DNA of 64,000 nt from Bacillus sp. ISL-45 (GCF_018613195.1 NZ_JAGGQQ010000013.1:1-64000); one strand, 5' to 3'; shown: positions 24,701 to 34,849, numbered from the stretch's first letter. Notes: generated by a model from the sequence alone, not told the origin. Numbers and translations are program-made.

Positions 24701-24799
24701 ATTGCATTTCCACCTTTTAAAGTTCACTATGATGGTCAGTATTACGCTGGCCTTGTCATATTCAAAAGCAAGTTCAAACTTATTTTCTAAAATGGAAGA

Positions 24800-24830
24800 A
24801 AAAGAGGCAGAATGTAATTGCTGTTCTGCC
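24800..24830 (-). terminator. terminator of the secreted laminarinase gene
   Basis: Read on the minus strand, GGCAGAA-CAGCAATTACA-TTCTGCC is followed by TCTTTTTC, 12 nt past the stop codon. Confidence 0.82.
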
Positions 24831-24841
24831 CCCTTGAGAAC

Positions 24842-27772
24842 TTAGTTTTTTGTGATGCTTACATTGTCCAGATAGACATTCGTTGCGGCATTACCTTCTA
24901 AAATATTGCCAAGCTCGAAAACGATCTTTCCATCAGCATAGGTTTCTTCAGTCATAACAAAAGTGACGCTGTGATGGACCATTTCTGTCGTTAAATCAAC
25001 TGTGTGTGTTGGCATATAGGCTATGAACCAAGGGTCGTATGACAGCTCTTTCCCTATATTGACATTCATTTTTCTTGGTACTTCCGCTCTTGCATCAAAC
25101 GTTACTGTATATCTGCTGCCATTTTCAAATAGCAGCCCCTTTTGAAAGACCTGCGGGGCATATGATTGAGCGCCGACCTGTGAAATCGCAACCTTCAGTT
25201 GTTCATTTTCAATGGTCATCTCTCCACCTGCATATCCGCTCCATTGATCGCCCCACCATGCTGACCAGCTTTCAGTTCCATCCGAAAATGTTCCGTTGTC
25301 AATGCCAGGTGTGGAAACAGGCTCTTGCTCGGACGGAGCGTCTTTGACCTTTAACACCACGTTATCGATAAATACGTCATGTGCGCCGATTGGAGACGAA
25401 GCGTTTTTGCCAAGAAGCAGCTTCAAGGATACGATTTCATCGGCAGGCATAGTGAATTCATACGTGAATTGCTGCATTTCGGTATTAAGTGGTAACACTT
25501 GACTGAAAAATCTAGTGTAAGCAGCGTTTTCAACCGTAACCTCAGCCTTTCTCTCCTTTGTAGAACGAGCGGCAAAGCTAAGCTCATAGACTACTCCCTT
25601 AGCAAGGCTTAAATTCGGCTGTTCAAAAAGGACGCTCCATGGTTCATTGCCTTCATGGCCGATTGCCACTTTTGCTTCGCTGTTTTCCACAGAAATACTT
25701 GCTCCAGCATCAAAATGAATGTAACTCGTCCATGGAGAGATGCCGTCCGAGAAATCACCATTCTTCAATGGGTACAAGTCAATGTTCCCGTAATCCGGAA
25801 TGTTTGAGGTCTTAAGCAAAACTACATCATCCAAGTAGACATCTCCAGTTCCCGATCCAAGATTAAAGACAATTTGTGCCTCCGAATCAGAAATTTCTTC
25901 TCCCATTGTAAAATCGAGAGTCTTCTCTTCCATACTGGAGGTAAGCTCGAATGTTTGCATTCCTGAATAATCCACAGAACCATCCTTATTCAAAATGCCC
26001 ACCTGAATCGTTCTCGCTTCGTCAGCTCTTGCCTTAAATGTCGCTTTATAGTCATTTCCATTAATAAGATAAAGTCCTTGTTGGTTCAACTGGACAGCTG
26101 CAGGTTCAGTACCTCCATCTTCAATCGCTACATGGAGCTCTCTAGAGTTTTCAGAAACAGATGCCTTTGCAGCTGCCTCTCCGACAGAAAAATTCCAGAA
26201 CATTAAGCGGTCCATTCCACCCTGGTCAAACGTTCCGTTATATACATGATTTCCATCAGGTAGCGGCTGTTTTGGTTCATTTTCGTCTACTGGTGTCCCC
26301 GTGATATCCTCGACTCTCACATTGCCGATCCATACTGGGTTTGTTCCGTTCCCGCCAAGATTAAATTCAAGCCTGGCTCCGATATCCGTTCCATTCAGCA
26401 TATCAAAAGTAAATTCATAGGTTTGCAGATCGCTCGTCAGGTTGAAAGACTCTTCATTTGAATATTTCACCCAACCTCGGTCAGCGCCCGCACCGACCTT
26501 TACCATCATGCTTCTGTCTGCTGTCGACTTTGCATCAAAGCTGACTTTGTATTTTCCGCCATTGCCAAGCGAGATGTTCTGAATCATTTGCAGGGAATAA
26601 AGCGCCGACCCCGGATTTAAAATTTCCGTTTTGGCAAAATTGGTGCCATCCAGGTTTTCAACTGAAAGGCTGCCAGCTCCGCCAAAATCCGGTAAGTGGA
26701 CAAAATTCCAATACGTTGAATTCAGCTCATCACCAGGCATACTCACATCAGTAATTGCTTCCTCAAAATTCTGGTCATAAACTAAATTCCCGTCTTCCAA
26801 CGGCTGTTTCGCATCTGCAGGCAATTCGACAGGCTCAGCAGACGGTTCTACCGGCTCACGGTAATCGCGTTTTTTCAGATCATATACCCTTACATAATCT
26901 ATTTCCATCTGACTCGGAAATTTCGTCGTCTCGTCAACTTCCCCGTCAAACCAGCCGCCAACTGCGAGGTTCATAATTAAATAGAATTCCTGATCGAAAG
27001 GTGCTGGATAGGAAAAATTCGCAGCATTATCCTTTCCCTTTGAATACCATTTATTCTGAGTTTGATAGAGTTCTCCATCGACATACCAGCGCAGCTCGCC
27101 AGGCTCCCACTCGAGGGCGTATGTATGCCACTTGTCGATCCCTCTGTTTTCAGGAAGCTCGAATTCCTTGCCGGTATACTTGTTATTCGGCCAGCCTTCG
27201 CCATAGTGGATCGTTCCTGCCACTTTATGCGGACTGCTTCCCCATGCCTCCATAATATCGATCTCACCAGAGGCTGCCCAGGACCCATATTTGTCTTCCT
27301 CAGGAAGCATCCAAATCGCCGGCCAAAGCCCTTTGCCTGTCGGCAGCTTCGCCTTGATTTCGTATCTGCCGTATTTTTTGCTGAACAGGCCCTTGGTCTT
27401 TAACTTTGCAGAAGTATAATCATAGGTGCCGAATTGGTCAGTAACCTGCTCTTTTTTTGCTTTTATCACAAGCTTGCCATCATCGATGAAGGCGTTTTCA
27501 CTAGAATCCGTATAATACTCTTTTTCATTATTCCCCCATCCATTGGTGATTCCATTGCCATCCTCGTCCACAATCCAGTTCCCGATATCATAGGTCCATT
27601 TGCTGCGGTCGATTTCCGGGCCGCTGAACTCATCTGACCAGACAAGCGACCACTCTGATTTGTTCTGTTTGTTTTTCGTTTCATCATTTCCAAGTTTATC
27701 TTTTGGAGCCGCAATACTTGCTGCAGGCAAAATCATCATGGCACTCAGCAAAAGAGCCAATGTCTTCTTCAT
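24842..27772 (-). CDS. secreted GH16 endo-beta-1,3-glucanase (laminarinase) with multiple CBMs
   Basis: 976 aa. A signal peptide (about residues 1-22, ending ASIAA) directs export. The GH16 domain spans about 40-300 with the catalytic GEIDIME (nucleophile Glu170, acid/base Glu175) and the laminarinase-type WPAIWMLP. Behind it are about four beta-sandwich modules of CBM4/9 type (roughly 335-490, 505-660, 670-835 and 850-976), each opening with a G-x-F/W-x-x-G-x-x-x-W pattern such as NGDFSDGISPWTSY. It should cut beta-1,3-glucans (laminarin, callose, fungal wall) outside the cell while the modules hold the polymer. Last gene of the locus; start after AAGGAGGAATT. Confidence 0.93.
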   Translation of the reverse strand: MKKTLALLLSAMMILPAASIAAPKDKLGNDETKNKQNKSEWSLVWSDEFSGPEIDRSKWTYDIGNWIVDEDGNGITNGWGNNEKEYYTDSSENAFIDDGKLVIKAKKEQVTDQFGTYDYTSAKLKTKGLFSKKYGRYEIKAKLPTGKGLWPAIWMLPEEDKYGSWAASGEIDIMEAWGSSPHKVAGTIHYGEGWPNNKYTGKEFELPENRGIDKWHTYALEWEPGELRWYVDGELYQTQNKWYSKGKDNAANFSYPAPFDQEFYLIMNLAVGGWFDGEVDETTKFPSQMEIDYVRVYDLKKRDYREPVEPSAEPVELPADAKQPLEDGNLVYDQNFEEAITDVSMPGDELNSTYWNFVHLPDFGGAGSLSVENLDGTNFAKTEILNPGSALYSLQMIQNISLGNGGKYKVSFDAKSTADRSMMVKVGAGADRGWVKYSNEESFNLTSDLQTYEFTFDMLNGTDIGARLEFNLGGNGTNPVWIGNVRVEDITGTPVDENEPKQPLPDGNHVYNGTFDQGGMDRLMFWNFSVGEAAAKASVSENSRELHVAIEDGGTEPAAVQLNQQGLYLINGNDYKATFKARADEARTIQVGILNKDGSVDYSGMQTFELTSSMEEKTLDFTMGEEISDSEAQIVFNLGSGTGDVYLDDVVLLKTSNIPDYGNIDLYPLKNGDFSDGISPWTSYIHFDAGASISVENSEAKVAIGHEGNEPWSVLFEQPNLSLAKGVVYELSFAARSTKERKAEVTVENAAYTRFFSQVLPLNTEMQQFTYEFTMPADEIVSLKLLLGKNASSPIGAHDVFIDNVVLKVKDAPSEQEPVSTPGIDNGTFSDGTESWSAWWGDQWSGYAGGEMTIENEQLKVAISQVGAQSYAPQVFQKGLLFENGSRYTVTFDARAEVPRKMNVNIGKELSYDPWFIAYMPTHTVDLTTEMVHHSVTFVMTEETYADGKIVFELGNILEGNAATNVYLDNVSITKN

Positions 27773-27894
27773 ACCAATTCCTCCTTCATTATTTTACAAG
27801 CGTTAAGATCGGTTCCTAAAATAAATCCACCTCCTTATCATGTAGATCACTTAGCGTAAAGCACATTTTGTCATGACAAGGAGGTGGGCAGGCC

Positions 27895-29229
27895 TTAACT
27901 TTTTATAATGAATGTTGTAATCGAATGACCAGGCAGCTCGGCTTTGGCAGTCTTGCCTTCGACCGATAGTGAGAATGACTCTGTGGTGTCTGTATCATTC
28001 ATGACGACCGCGACAATTGAGCCATCTTCATTTTTAAATGATACTGCTTTTAATGTTTCATGATTTAATTCATGCCCGATTCTAACTGCATCCGGCTTAA
28101 TGAACTTGCTGAAGTGTCCAATATAATAAAAGGAACTGTTATAGTGAACCTCTCCGGTTTTAGTATCGACGATGACCGGTGCATCGCAATAATTGCCTAC
28201 ATGGTTCGGCCCGCCCTGTTCGTTCAGGACGATATTCCAGTCAATCCAGCCTTCAAGCCAGTTGTTGATATCTCCCATAATGTTCCTTGCGTAGCGTTCT
28301 CCAGTATGCCATGCACCCAGCTGTACTCCGCCTTCAATGCATCCTTCTGTGAAAATAAGGTGCTTATCAGGAAAGTCTTCATGAATCTTGCTCAAATTCT
28401 CGAATTCCTCTGATACATACCAATGGAGACCTGTGCCCCAAATATATTTTGCAGCCTCGGAATCTGATAAAATCGTTTTTGCCCGCTCATAGGCGATATC
28501 CCTGTTATGATCCCATATGATGATTTCTTTATCTTCCAGGCCTTCCTGTTCCATTACAGGCCCTAAATGATTTTTAACGAAATCGCGTTCTTCTTCTGCA
28601 CTATATCTGCAGGAGTCCCACACTTGAGTTGCCTCCGGTTCATTTTGAACGGTGATGCCCCAGATTGGGATTCCTTCTGACTCCATTGCCTTGATGTATT
28701 TCGTATAGTACAAAGCCCAAGTATCATAAAATTCAGGCCTCAGCTTCCCGCCGTTGTTCATTTCATTATTCGTCTTCATCCAGGCTGGAGGGCTCCAGGG
28801 AGAAGAAAGGATCGTTAATCCTTCCCCCCTGGCCTCTACAGCATCCTTAATGAGCGGCAGTACGTATTTCTGTTCGCGCTCTATCGAAAACGTTTTGAGT
28901 TCGACGTCATTTTCCTCGACATAGGTATAATTCTCAAGGGCGAAATCACAGCTGTGGATATGGGTCCTGCCAAGGCTGTAACCGAGACCTGTCTCCTTGT
29001 TAAAATAGCTGTCGATTATTTTTGCGCGTTCTTCCCCGGGGATTTGCGCCAATGTGTACGCAGCTGCTTCTGTAAAAGCTCCCCCAAATCCCATGAAGCT
29101 TTGATATTTCTTTTCTGGATCAAGCTTCATCACGAGATCTTGGCCAGGCTCATCTGTAAAAGAAATATTACCCTTGTCCGCAAAGCGTTCCCCTGTATTC
29201 TTAGCTGTCTGAATCATTTTTAATTCCAT
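27895..29229 (-). CDS. GH30 family beta-glucanase/glucosidase, cytoplasmic
   Basis: 444-aa glycoside hydrolase 30. The acid/base is Glu197 in TVQNEPEAT and the nucleophile Glu295 in IFTEGC; GFGGAFTEAAAY and SPWSPPAWMKTN are further family marks. A C-terminal beta domain follows (about 375-444). There is no signal peptide, so it works inside the cell. GH30 members include beta-1,6-glucanases and glucosylceramidases. With the surrounding beta-1,3-glucan genes, a beta-1,6-branch-trimming or beta-glucosidase role on imported oligosaccharides is most likely. It lies 20 nt behind the phosphorylase gene. Confidence 0.88.
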   Translation of the reverse strand: MELKMIQTAKNTGERFADKGNISFTDEPGQDLVMKLDPEKKYQSFMGFGGAFTEAAAYTLAQIPGEERAKIIDSYFNKETGLGYSLGRTHIHSCDFALENYTYVEENDVELKTFSIEREQKYVLPLIKDAVEARGEGLTILSSPWSPPAWMKTNNEMNNGGKLRPEFYDTWALYYTKYIKAMESEGIPIWGITVQNEPEATQVWDSCRYSAEEERDFVKNHLGPVMEQEGLEDKEIIIWDHNRDIAYERAKTILSDSEAAKYIWGTGLHWYVSEEFENLSKIHEDFPDKHLIFTEGCIEGGVQLGAWHTGERYARNIMGDINNWLEGWIDWNIVLNEQGGPNHVGNYCDAPVIVDTKTGEVHYNSSFYYIGHFSKFIKPDAVRIGHELNHETLKAVSFKNEDGSIVAVVMNDTDTTESFSLSVEGKTAKAELPGHSITTFIIKS

Positions 29230-29249
29230 GCGTCAGCACCTCAGTTCTA

Positions 29250-32200
29250 TTAATCTAGATAAACATCTATCTTTGTTACTTTTCCTTCCCTAACAGCTTT
29301 TGCATATGATTCCTGCAGCTGCTCGCTATGAATCTCAACCTCCTCACCATTCATATGGAGGACATATTTTACTGTCTTGGCACCATCGTCTCCGAAAGTA
29401 TCTCTCTTTGATGGATTATGATAGGTTACCTGAATTTTGCCCAGCATTGTAAATTGCACCTTGCCCTCTGAATCGAAAAGCCATGAAGGAAGAATCGGCC
29501 CAAGCTTCAATGTCAACCCTTCTTCATTTACGTCGAAAAGCTTTTTCCCCATCATCATCAACTGCCAGATGCTTAAGAACTCTGCCGTTGTTCCACTCAG
29601 CCTCGCAACAAATCCTTGTCCATGGAGGCTTGAATCAGGGTTCACGCTGCTCGCAATAAAGGATGAATTTTCAAGGACGCTTCTTCCGTACACTTCCGCA
29701 TCCATGAATGGAGGCATCGCATAGTTGATATCTTCATAGAACTCTTCATACAATCCGGACTTCAGGACACTGAGCAGATACTTGAATTCCATATGCATGA
29801 AGATGGATTCGCGCTCAAGCCATCCAGGAGTGAATGCCCTCGCCCGGCCGATATCAAAGGTTTGGTCTTCAAGAGACCCAGAAGTTTTGTACATTTTCAG
29901 CTTACTGTCGTAAATTTCCGAGTTCCTTACATGCTGATATGTCAACCTTGCTGTTTGCTGGTCTGCAGTCTTCAGGGCCCTTGCAGGACCTTCAAGGAAA
30001 TGCGGCAGAACAGACACTTCAAAGCTATTGACCTTAACTAAAGGCAAGCCCTTTTTATTCTGTTTTTCATTTCCGCTATCATCCACAATTTTTTCCCAGT
30101 CAACAGCTTCGAAGGAAAAATAGGTTGGGATAAGCCCCTTGCCAAGATCTGTCGCTTTTTCGATTCCTGCTTTTGTTTTATGAAGCATTTGCTTCGCATA
30201 AGCAGTAAGCTTTTGCAACTCGATATTCTTTTCCATACCTTCAAAACCGTTTTTCACTAACTCGCGATATTTTTCTCGCGCCGCTGCTGTTTGATCCCAG
30301 TAGCTGTAATCATTCAGCTTGCCATTTTCAAATTGATTCAGGAATTCTACAACTGTCTCAGTCAAATCGGCTACTTCTGCGGGCAGGCTAATCTCCAGCT
30401 CGCCAGCCTCTCCAGAAGTGATGACAAATTCGAGCAGGCGTTTCAGCTCCAATGTCTCACTCATGGCTGAACCGAAAATTCCTGGCAGGCCATTCATGGA
30501 ATCATTCCAGCCTGGCTTATTGGCTTCCATTTCCACACCCATACCATAAGGATCCAATGTGGAAAATTTCAGCAATGCCAGCGAGAACAGTTTGCTGTAA
30601 AGATTGGATGTAAAGAACTCACCGTCAGGCTTCCTCACCCAATTTGACTCTTTCTGATGTCCAAATTCAGTAATGGCATCGTATTGGCGGACCTTGCCAT
30701 TTGCCAGGACATATTTTTCAGAACGCGGGTTCACAAATACTGGGCTAAGGAAGTATTTGTAGCAATAATCATCAAACAAAAGCTGCGCTTTATTTTCCGG
30801 ATAAACCTTCAAATAGTTTTCAACCAGGTCAAGATTGTACGTCCAGTGGTCCATCCAGTAGCCTTCTCCAAACTCAGCTTCAATGTTCTGGGCACTCCTT
30901 GAAAGGACTTTTTTCAGGAAATCCGGAAGTGACAAGGCAAGCTGAATGTCGCTATCCGATATCGTTTGAAGTAAATCGCCTGGTGTATAGGTTCCGCTCA
31001 GCTTCTTCTTAATGAATTCAGCATCCTTTTGCAGAGGAACCAGCTCATCCAGCCATCCCCAATCAGACTGATCTTTTAGTTCAAAGCTTGCTCCTTTTAC
31101 AACGAGCGGATTATAGCCATCCGCCTGAATCAGGCTCATGAACAGCTTGATATTGTAGTCTCCCGTCTCAGGATGGAAAAAGACATCATTCCTCCGGTTC
31201 TGGTTCACATCCCGGAAGTTTCCGTTCCCCTGCGAGAAAAATTCAGGCGCAAGCGAGAAAAAGTTATAATCCCGCTCTAAATCCCCGTGCTTGCGGGAAA
31301 AAACATAATAAGTAAATGCCGAATCATCACTCTCCAATTCAATCGGTAAACCGCCGCGCAGCACATTGTCAAGGTAGCTTTGGTTTACATAAGCATCGAA
31401 TAGCGGTGAAGCTGTCTTCGTTTCAACATCCTTCGTTATCTCTGTAACAAGACTTTGCGCTTCTTCGTATTTTCTTTGCATATATCCGGCAGTTCGAATG
31501 TCAGCTGCTTTTTTATTGATAATTTCGATGTCCTTGACATGACCGATTAGTGTATGGAAGCTCAGCTTTCCACCCTGTTCAAGCACTTTGCCCATACCGG
31601 AGAAACCGGAAGGAACCTTATTTGAGGTTACCGGCTCAGCTGCTATTAACTCATCAATAGACGATTTTCCAAACTCATCAGGATAAGACAGTGAACTGTT
31701 GGAACCAAAAATCAGTTCCGCGTCCACGATTGGCTTAATCAGCTGACCTTCATCATCAAAGCTTAAATAAAAGTGTCCCTTGGATACCTCTTCTACTTCC
31801 GCTGAATCATTCGTAGATGAGCGGACTCGATAGTATGGGATACTATTTTCAAGATTGAATACATCCATCCAGCTTTTCAGCGTATTCCCTACTGCTTTAT
31901 AGGCAGCGTCATCAATTCCGTAGGGGATGATCGCGGGAAGCCCATCTATAATCTCAAGTGCTATCGGTGCCTCAGAAAGATTTTCGACTTCCACCTTTCT
32001 TGCCAGAGCGCCAAAGTTCTCATTCGGAAGCGTGAAATACGTTACTACTGTTTTCACGCCATATTGATGGTTGATTTCTTCGAGCTTCATCTCATTTTCT
32101 TTTATATACATCGTTCTCTTTCGGTCTTTCTTGCTTCCATATGAAGAAAACGGCTCAAATACGGTATTTCCATTCAGCTTGATGAATGTGCGGAATCCAT

Positions 32201-32429
32201 TTGTTCCTACTCGCTGGTACGCCTGGTTTGCCGGGAAAAATTCAGTTATAGCATGATTTTTATCCTGCACACCGAAGCTGACAATTCCCTGTCCGCGGTT
32301 GACGTAGAACGCCCAGATCGGTATACCGTATAACCCTGCCAGGCCAGGGAGAAAGCTTGAGAATGTTTTTGCCTGGTCGAATTCCTGTATTACAAGATAT
32401 TGATTATCATCAAAGCTGTATCTTTCCAT
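29250..32429 (-). CDS. large glycoside phosphorylase, probable beta-1,3-oligoglucan phosphorylase (GH94/149/161 type)
   Basis: 1059 aa, much longer than ordinary GH94 cellobiose phosphorylases (about 800 aa). The N-terminal part (MERYSFDDNQYLVIQEFDQA, LAGLYGIPIWAFYVNRGQGI) is a beta-sandwich with substrate-binding features; the central and C-terminal (alpha/alpha)6 region carries GEGYWMDHWTYNLDLVENYL, where the Asp is the likely general acid, and GKVRQYDAI. No signal peptide, so it is cytoplasmic. The size and the laminarinase neighbours suggest the GH161/GH149 beta-1,3-oligoglucan phosphorylases; the assignment within that group is inference. It would give glucose 1-phosphate, saving ATP. 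Confidence 0.8.
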   Translation of the reverse strand: MERYSFDDNQYLVIQEFDQAKTFSSFLPGLAGLYGIPIWAFYVNRGQGIVSFGVQDKNHAITEFFPANQAYQRVGTNGFRTFIKLNGNTVFEPFSSYGSKKDRKRTMYIKENEMKLEEINHQYGVKTVVTYFTLPNENFGALARKVEVENLSEAPIALEIIDGLPAIIPYGIDDAAYKAVGNTLKSWMDVFNLENSIPYYRVRSSTNDSAEVEEVSKGHFYLSFDDEGQLIKPIVDAELIFGSNSSLSYPDEFGKSSIDELIAAEPVTSNKVPSGFSGMGKVLEQGGKLSFHTLIGHVKDIEIINKKAADIRTAGYMQRKYEEAQSLVTEITKDVETKTASPLFDAYVNQSYLDNVLRGGLPIELESDDSAFTYYVFSRKHGDLERDYNFFSLAPEFFSQGNGNFRDVNQNRRNDVFFHPETGDYNIKLFMSLIQADGYNPLVVKGASFELKDQSDWGWLDELVPLQKDAEFIKKKLSGTYTPGDLLQTISDSDIQLALSLPDFLKKVLSRSAQNIEAEFGEGYWMDHWTYNLDLVENYLKVYPENKAQLLFDDYCYKYFLSPVFVNPRSEKYVLANGKVRQYDAITEFGHQKESNWVRKPDGEFFTSNLYSKLFSLALLKFSTLDPYGMGVEMEANKPGWNDSMNGLPGIFGSAMSETLELKRLLEFVITSGEAGELEISLPAEVADLTETVVEFLNQFENGKLNDYSYWDQTAAAREKYRELVKNGFEGMEKNIELQKLTAYAKQMLHKTKAGIEKATDLGKGLIPTYFSFEAVDWEKIVDDSGNEKQNKKGLPLVKVNSFEVSVLPHFLEGPARALKTADQQTARLTYQHVRNSEIYDSKLKMYKTSGSLEDQTFDIGRARAFTPGWLERESIFMHMEFKYLLSVLKSGLYEEFYEDINYAMPPFMDAEVYGRSVLENSSFIASSVNPDSSLHGQGFVARLSGTTAEFLSIWQLMMMGKKLFDVNEEGLTLKLGPILPSWLFDSEGKVQFTMLGKIQVTYHNPSKRDTFGDDGAKTVKYVLHMNGEEVEIHSEQLQESYAKAVREGKVTKIDVYLD

Positions 32430-32455
32430 TATTGATCACTCCGAAGTCATTGGAT

Positions 32456-33790
32456 TTAGATTGAACGGTTCCTGATAATTTCTGCATAACGGTAACCGCT
32501 ATCTTTAAGGATTCTTTCCTGAGTTTCAAAATCAACATAAGTGATTCCAAAACGTTTGTCGTAGCCAAATGCCCATTCGAAATTATCGAGCAATGACCAT
32601 AGATAATATCCAGCGATATTCATGCCCTCTTCATTAAGCTCGGCCACGGCCCGAATATGTTTTTCAACATAGTCCTGTCTGTCAGAATCATGGACACGAT
32701 GGTCCTCCAAAACATGATCATCGAACGCTGAGCCATTTTCGGTTATATAGATTGGCAGATTCGTATATTCCTTGCGCAAGCGATGGATCAGCTCTTTAAA
32801 TTCTGCCGGCGATATATCCCATCCCATTCCGGTCTTCGGATAATCTGAATAGGCACTCTTGAACAGGAAGTCCGATGCTGCATTGAATTCTACAAGACTG
32901 CGATTATAATAGTTGATTCCAAAGAAATCACATTCTGCAGAAATCTTCTCCATATCTCCTTCATGGATAAAATCAAAAGAATGAACATATTTGGAGAACA
33001 GGTTCATCATGTCCACAGGATAATGTCCCTTCAGCACAGGATCCAGGAACCATCTGTTCGTGTAGCCATCCGAATTATTGGCAGCCAGCTGATCATTTGC
33101 AGAATTGCTTGCACCGTACATCGGTGACAGATTCAGCGTGATTCCGATCGGAGTTGCGGAAGCAAATTTCCCTTTAAGCAAGGAAACCGCCTCACCATGG
33201 GACAAAAGCATATGGTGAACAGCTTTCAGCGCCTCTTCCATATTGGTATGGCCTGGCGCATGGACTCCCTGATGGTAACCGAGGAAACCTGCACACCATG
33301 GCTCATTATGGGTAATCCACATCTCGACATGTTCATCAAGTTCCTCAAAGCATTTCTCTGCATACTCGATAAACCAATTCACGGATTCTCTGTTTGTCCA
33401 GCCGCCGTTTTCATGGGCCCACATTGGCAAATCCCAGTGGTAAAGAGTCACCGCAGGCTTTATTCCGTTTTCGATCAGGCGTGTGATAAGCTTTTTATAA
33501 AAATTCATCCCTGCTTCGTTATACTTACCTTGCTCAGGGAAAATCCTTGGCCAGGCAATCGAAAAGCGATAGGAATCCACTCCAAGTGTCTTTAAAATTT
33601 CAACATCCTTCTCATATAAGTGGTAATGGTCACAGGCGATATCCCCGTTATCCATATTGAAGACTTTGCCGGGAGTGCGTGAAAATGTATCCCAAATGGA
33701 AAGGCTCCTGCCGTCTTCTTTATACGCCCCTTCAATCTGATAGGAAGATGTAGCCGTTCCAAAAATAAAATCTCTTGAAAATCTAGTCAT
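32456..33790 (-). CDS. GH1 beta-glucosidase
   Basis: 444 aa, the normal length for a bacterial GH1 enzyme. The acid/base is Glu163 in THNEPW and the nucleophile Glu351 in YITENGSA; FIFGTATSSYQIEGA opens the barrel and LWSLLDNFEWAFGYDKRFGI closes it. No signal peptide. Lack of a phospho-sugar signature, and the ABC rather than PTS importer in the locus, suggest it hydrolyses non-phosphorylated beta-glucosides, most likely laminaribiose and short beta-1,3-glucooligosaccharides, in the cytoplasm. Spacing to neighbours is 19 and 26 nt, so it belongs to one transcript with the GH16, phosphorylase and GH30 genes. Confidence 0.92.
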   Translation of the reverse strand: MTRFSRDFIFGTATSSYQIEGAYKEDGRSLSIWDTFSRTPGKVFNMDNGDIACDHYHLYEKDVEILKTLGVDSYRFSIAWPRIFPEQGKYNEAGMNFYKKLITRLIENGIKPAVTLYHWDLPMWAHENGGWTNRESVNWFIEYAEKCFEELDEHVEMWITHNEPWCAGFLGYHQGVHAPGHTNMEEALKAVHHMLLSHGEAVSLLKGKFASATPIGITLNLSPMYGASNSANDQLAANNSDGYTNRWFLDPVLKGHYPVDMMNLFSKYVHSFDFIHEGDMEKISAECDFFGINYYNRSLVEFNAASDFLFKSAYSDYPKTGMGWDISPAEFKELIHRLRKEYTNLPIYITENGSAFDDHVLEDHRVHDSDRQDYVEKHIRAVAELNEEGMNIAGYYLWSLLDNFEWAFGYDKRFGITYVDFETQERILKDSGYRYAEIIRNRSI

Positions 33791-33809
33791 CTATTTCTCA
33801 CCTCAACTG

Positions 33810-34616
33810 TTATTGGTCTTCTCTTTTGTAAACTTTGATGTAATCCACTGTCATCCGCTGAGGAAACTGGGTTGTTTCATCAGGATATCCAGGCCATTTT
33901 CCCCCGACAGCAAGATTCAGCTGGAGGTAAAATTCACGGTCAAATGGTGCAAAGCCAGGCTGCTGTTCCTCTGAATCCGGAGCCTTGCTGAACCATTCAG
34001 TCTGCCTGGCATACAGGACATCATCTACATACCATCTGAATTCGCCTGGTTCCCAATCAAGGGTGAATACATGAAAATCATCAGAGAATTTTTTACTGTC
34101 GGGAAGCGTATAATTTTCACCTGTATATGTGTGAGGCATGCCGTAATGTAGCGTTCCATAAACCGTACCAGGCTGATGGCCGATCAGCTCCATGATGTCA
34201 ATCTCCCCGCAGGCAGGCCAGCCTGTATACTGTTCCATGTCTTCCGGCATCATCCAGATTGCAGGCCAGATCCCCTGTCCTTCCGGCAATTTTGCCCGAA
34301 TTGAAAATCTTCCGTATGTCCAGGCTGCCTTGCCTCTGGTCGTCAATTTGGCGGATGTATAATCCATCCCGTTGTACTCTTCATTCCTGGCCTCAAGAAT
34401 GAGCAGGCCATTTTCGATTCGCGCGTTTTCATTCCGTCTTGTATAGTACTGGGATTCTTCATTCCCGAACCCAGTGCCGGCCTCAACAAAATTCCAGTTG
34501 TTTTCATCTATTTCAGAAAGACTAAAGTTCTCTTTCCAAACTAACTTCCACTCTGCTTCCGCTTTTGAAAGCGTCATCATTTCTTTGTGCAATTTCCCAT
34601 GTTTTTTTGACTCCAC
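33810..34616 (-). CDS. cytoplasmic GH16 beta-1,3-glucanase
   Basis: 268 aa consisting only of a GH16 domain: catalytic GEIDIME with Glu138 and Glu143, YTSAKLTTRGKAAWTYGRF and GIWPAIWMMPED. The start is GTG after an AAGGGGG site. The N-terminus MESKKHGKLHKEMMTLSKAE has no hydrophobic segment, so the enzyme should stay in the cytoplasm, in contrast to its secreted paralogue at the other end of the operon. It would shorten longer imported beta-1,3-glucooligosaccharides for the phosphorylase and GH1 enzyme. It is the first gene of the hydrolase transcript, with a promoter and cre-like site upstream. Confidence 0.88.
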   Translation of the reverse strand: MESKKHGKLHKEMMTLSKAEAEWKLVWKENFSLSEIDENNWNFVEAGTGFGNEESQYYTRRNENARIENGLLILEARNEEYNGMDYTSAKLTTRGKAAWTYGRFSIRAKLPEGQGIWPAIWMMPEDMEQYTGWPACGEIDIMELIGHQPGTVYGTLHYGMPHTYTGENYTLPDSKKFSDDFHVFTLDWEPGEFRWYVDDVLYARQTEWFSKAPDSEEQQPGFAPFDREFYLQLNLAVGGKWPGYPDETTQFPQRMTVDYIKVYKREDQ

Positions 34617-34701
34617 CTAAATTTCCCCCTTCTGAAAAAACTGAATGCTTTGAACAAAACATATCTCACTTCCTATTCTACCTTTGACAGCCAGGCTTCT
34701 T

Positions 34702-34768
34702 GAGATAGAGAATTTTGTTTAGGGTGTCAATATTTTAGAAGAGCGGAATTCCCTGTGAAAATGCTTCC
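34702..34768 (-). promoter_or_regulatory. promoter and cre-like site of the glucan hydrolase operon
   Basis: Minus strand: -35 TTGACA (34725-34730), 17-nt spacer, -10 TATCTC (34702-34707). Upstream, TGAAAATGCTTCCA (34755-34768) matches the CcpA cre pattern TGNAANCGNWNNCA at all fixed positions but one. The promoter should also be activated by the YesN-type regulator, whose site is not identified. Confidence 0.6.
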
Positions 34769-34849
34769 AAAAACTCCTAAAAACGCGTGAATTTTATAGA
34801 GATGTCTTGCGGGGGGATGTTAAAGATGGCTGAAAAAGGAATATGGGGA

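Noticed and set aside
27795-27808. cre-like site before the secreted GH16 gene
   Set aside because: TACAAGCGTTAAGA misses two fixed cre positions, too weak to list as a feature.
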